From CBDULX01 sp965368175 (lineage in GTDB: Bacteria; Pseudomonadota; Gammaproteobacteria; SZUA-229), in assembly GCA_965368175.1 (NCBI GenBank), contig CBDULX010000214.1:1-5103 (forward strand): 5,103 nt of DNA. The letters run 5' to 3'. Positions 4,286 through 5,103 of this stretch are shown in pieces (within the stretch, counting starts at the first letter, position 1; every line of letters starts with the position of its first letter). The position numbers and the translations under genes are program-made. Below the pieces are notes generated by a model. It saw nothing but the letters and a program-made list of their open reading frames with translations, was not told the origin of the DNA and did not search any database.

Positions 4286-5103
4286 TTAGTTAGCTGCAAC
4301 ATGCTCAACGAAACGCATCATGTTACAGGTATAGCCATATTCATTGTCATACCAGGCAACCACCTTAACGAAGGTTTTATCCAGAGCAATACCAGCACCA
4401 GCATCGAAAATAGATGAGTGACCAATACCACGGAAATCAGTAGATACCACCTTCTCGTCGGTGTAAGCCAGAGTTTTGCTCATATCACCAGACTCTGAAG
4501 CCGCTTTCATGGCTTTACAGATGTCTTCGTAGGATGCTTCTTTGTCCAGTTCAACGGTCAGGTCAACCACAGACACATCTGAAGTAGGCACACGGAAAGC
4601 CATACCTGTTAACTTGCCATTCAGCTCAGGCAGAACAACACCTACTGCTTTAGCGGCACCGGTTGAGGATGGGATGATGTTTTCCAGAATACCACGACCA
4701 CCACGCCAGTCTTTCTGTGAAGGGCCGTCTACTGTTTTCTGAGTAGCTGTAGCGGCATGAACAGTAGTCATCAGGCCACGTTTAATGCCCCATTTGTCGT
4801 TCAAAACTTTGGCAACAGGTGCCAGACAGTTAGTGGTACAGGATGCTGCAGAAACAATTGCCTGACCTGCATATTCATTGTGGTTTACACCATAAACGAA
4901 CATGGGGGTACCATCTTTAGAAGGTGCAGATTGAACAACTTTTTTGGCACCGGCATCAATATGTTTCTGACAGCTTTCTTCAGTCAGGAAGAATCCTGTG
5001 CAGTCAATAACGATATCTGCGCCCACATCGCCCCATTTCAGGTCGGCTGGATCACGTTCAGCTGTGAGACGGATTTTCTTGCCATCAACGATCATGGCAC
5101 CGG
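4286..5103 (-). CDS. gapA: Glyceraldehyde-3-phosphate dehydrogenase, GapA type (5' end outside the window)
   Basis: Glycolytic GAPDH, closely resembling E. coli GapA. The frame stays open to the right edge; two residues (Gly-Ala) precede the first visible Met, whose context M-I-V-D-G-K-K-I-R-L-T-A-E-R-D-P is internal to the family. About 60 N-terminal residues, including the Rossmann nucleotide motif, are therefore missing and the true start is unseen. Counting from that Met, the active-site Cys86 is in A-S-C-T-T-N-C and the partner His113 in T-V-H-A-A-T-A-T-Q-K-T-V-D-G-P. Then come S-S-T-G-A-A-K-A-V-G (143-152), M-A-F-R-V-P-T (165-171) and W-Y-D-N-E-Y-G-Y (248-255). The usual S-N-A-S-C reads S-A-A-S-C here. 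The T-V-D-G-P-S-Q-K-D-W-R-G-G-R-G stretch sets it apart from the downstream paralogue. A REP-like palindrome and a strong terminator follow, suggesting a partly independent, probably highly expressed unit. Confidence 0.95.
   Translation of the reverse strand, partial: GAMIVDGKKIRLTAERDPADLKWGDVGADIVIDCTGFFLTEESCQKHIDAGAKKVVQSAPSKDGTPMFVYGVNHNEYAGQAIVSAASCTTNCLAPVAKVLNDKWGIKRGLMTTVHAATATQKTVDGPSQKDWRGGRGILENIIPSSTGAAKAVGVVLPELNGKLTGMAFRVPTSDVSVVDLTVELDKEASYEDICKAMKAASESGDMSKTLAYTDEKVVSTDFRGIGHSSIFDAGAGIALDKTFVKVVAWYDNEYGYTCNMMRFVEHVAAN

Noticed and set aside
3342..4742. Plus-strand ORFs opposite the two GAPDH genes
   Set aside because: Short frames antisense to conserved coding sequence, with no domain or convincing ribosome binding site.
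3104..5103. The two gap genes as a recent tandem duplication
   Set aside because: Signature regions belong to different subfamilies, so ancient divergence or separate acquisition is more likely.

Overview
This window carries one strand of central carbon metabolism. Every gene lies on the minus strand, so transcription runs from high to low coordinates. In that order they are: a GapA-type glyceraldehyde-3-phosphate dehydrogenase (GAPDH) missing its N-terminus at the right edge, a second GAPDH of a different subfamily, phosphoglycerate kinase (pgk), a PykA-type pyruvate kinase with a TTG start, and at the left edge the ribosome binding site and first codons of what is probably class II fructose-bisphosphate aldolase (fba). 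Protein similarity (Pgk and Pyk very close to Escherichia coli Pgk and PykA, GapA close to E. coli GapA), the gap-pgk-pyk-fba order and the moderate base composition suggest a gammaproteobacterium, perhaps a marine or sulfur- or methane-oxidising type. Genus cannot be told from this sequence.

Layout: 1-19 fba start; 40-1485 pyk; 1486-1632 spacer with two hairpins; 1633-2814 pgk; 2815-3103 spacer, mostly filled by a 219-bp palindromic MITE-like element (2891-3109) plus a terminator-like hairpin just before the pgk ribosome binding site; 3104-4108 second gap; 4109-4285 spacer with a strong intrinsic terminator and a REP-like palindrome; 4286 to the right edge gapA. The pyk-fba gap is only 20 bases, so those two are very likely cotranscribed. 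The other junctions are longer and hold hairpins that could end or attenuate transcription, so the cluster is probably not one uniform operon.

Together the enzymes cover aldolase, triose-phosphate oxidation, 3-phosphoglycerate formation and pyruvate formation. All but pyruvate kinase also work in gluconeogenesis or the Calvin cycle. Two non-identical GAPDHs side by side suggest a division of labour between directions or cofactors, but this is inference. No previously undescribed system is evident. The most unusual content is in the spacers: the MITE-like element whose end supplies the gap stop codon, the REP-like palindrome, and the repeated placement of terminator-like hairpins between genes.
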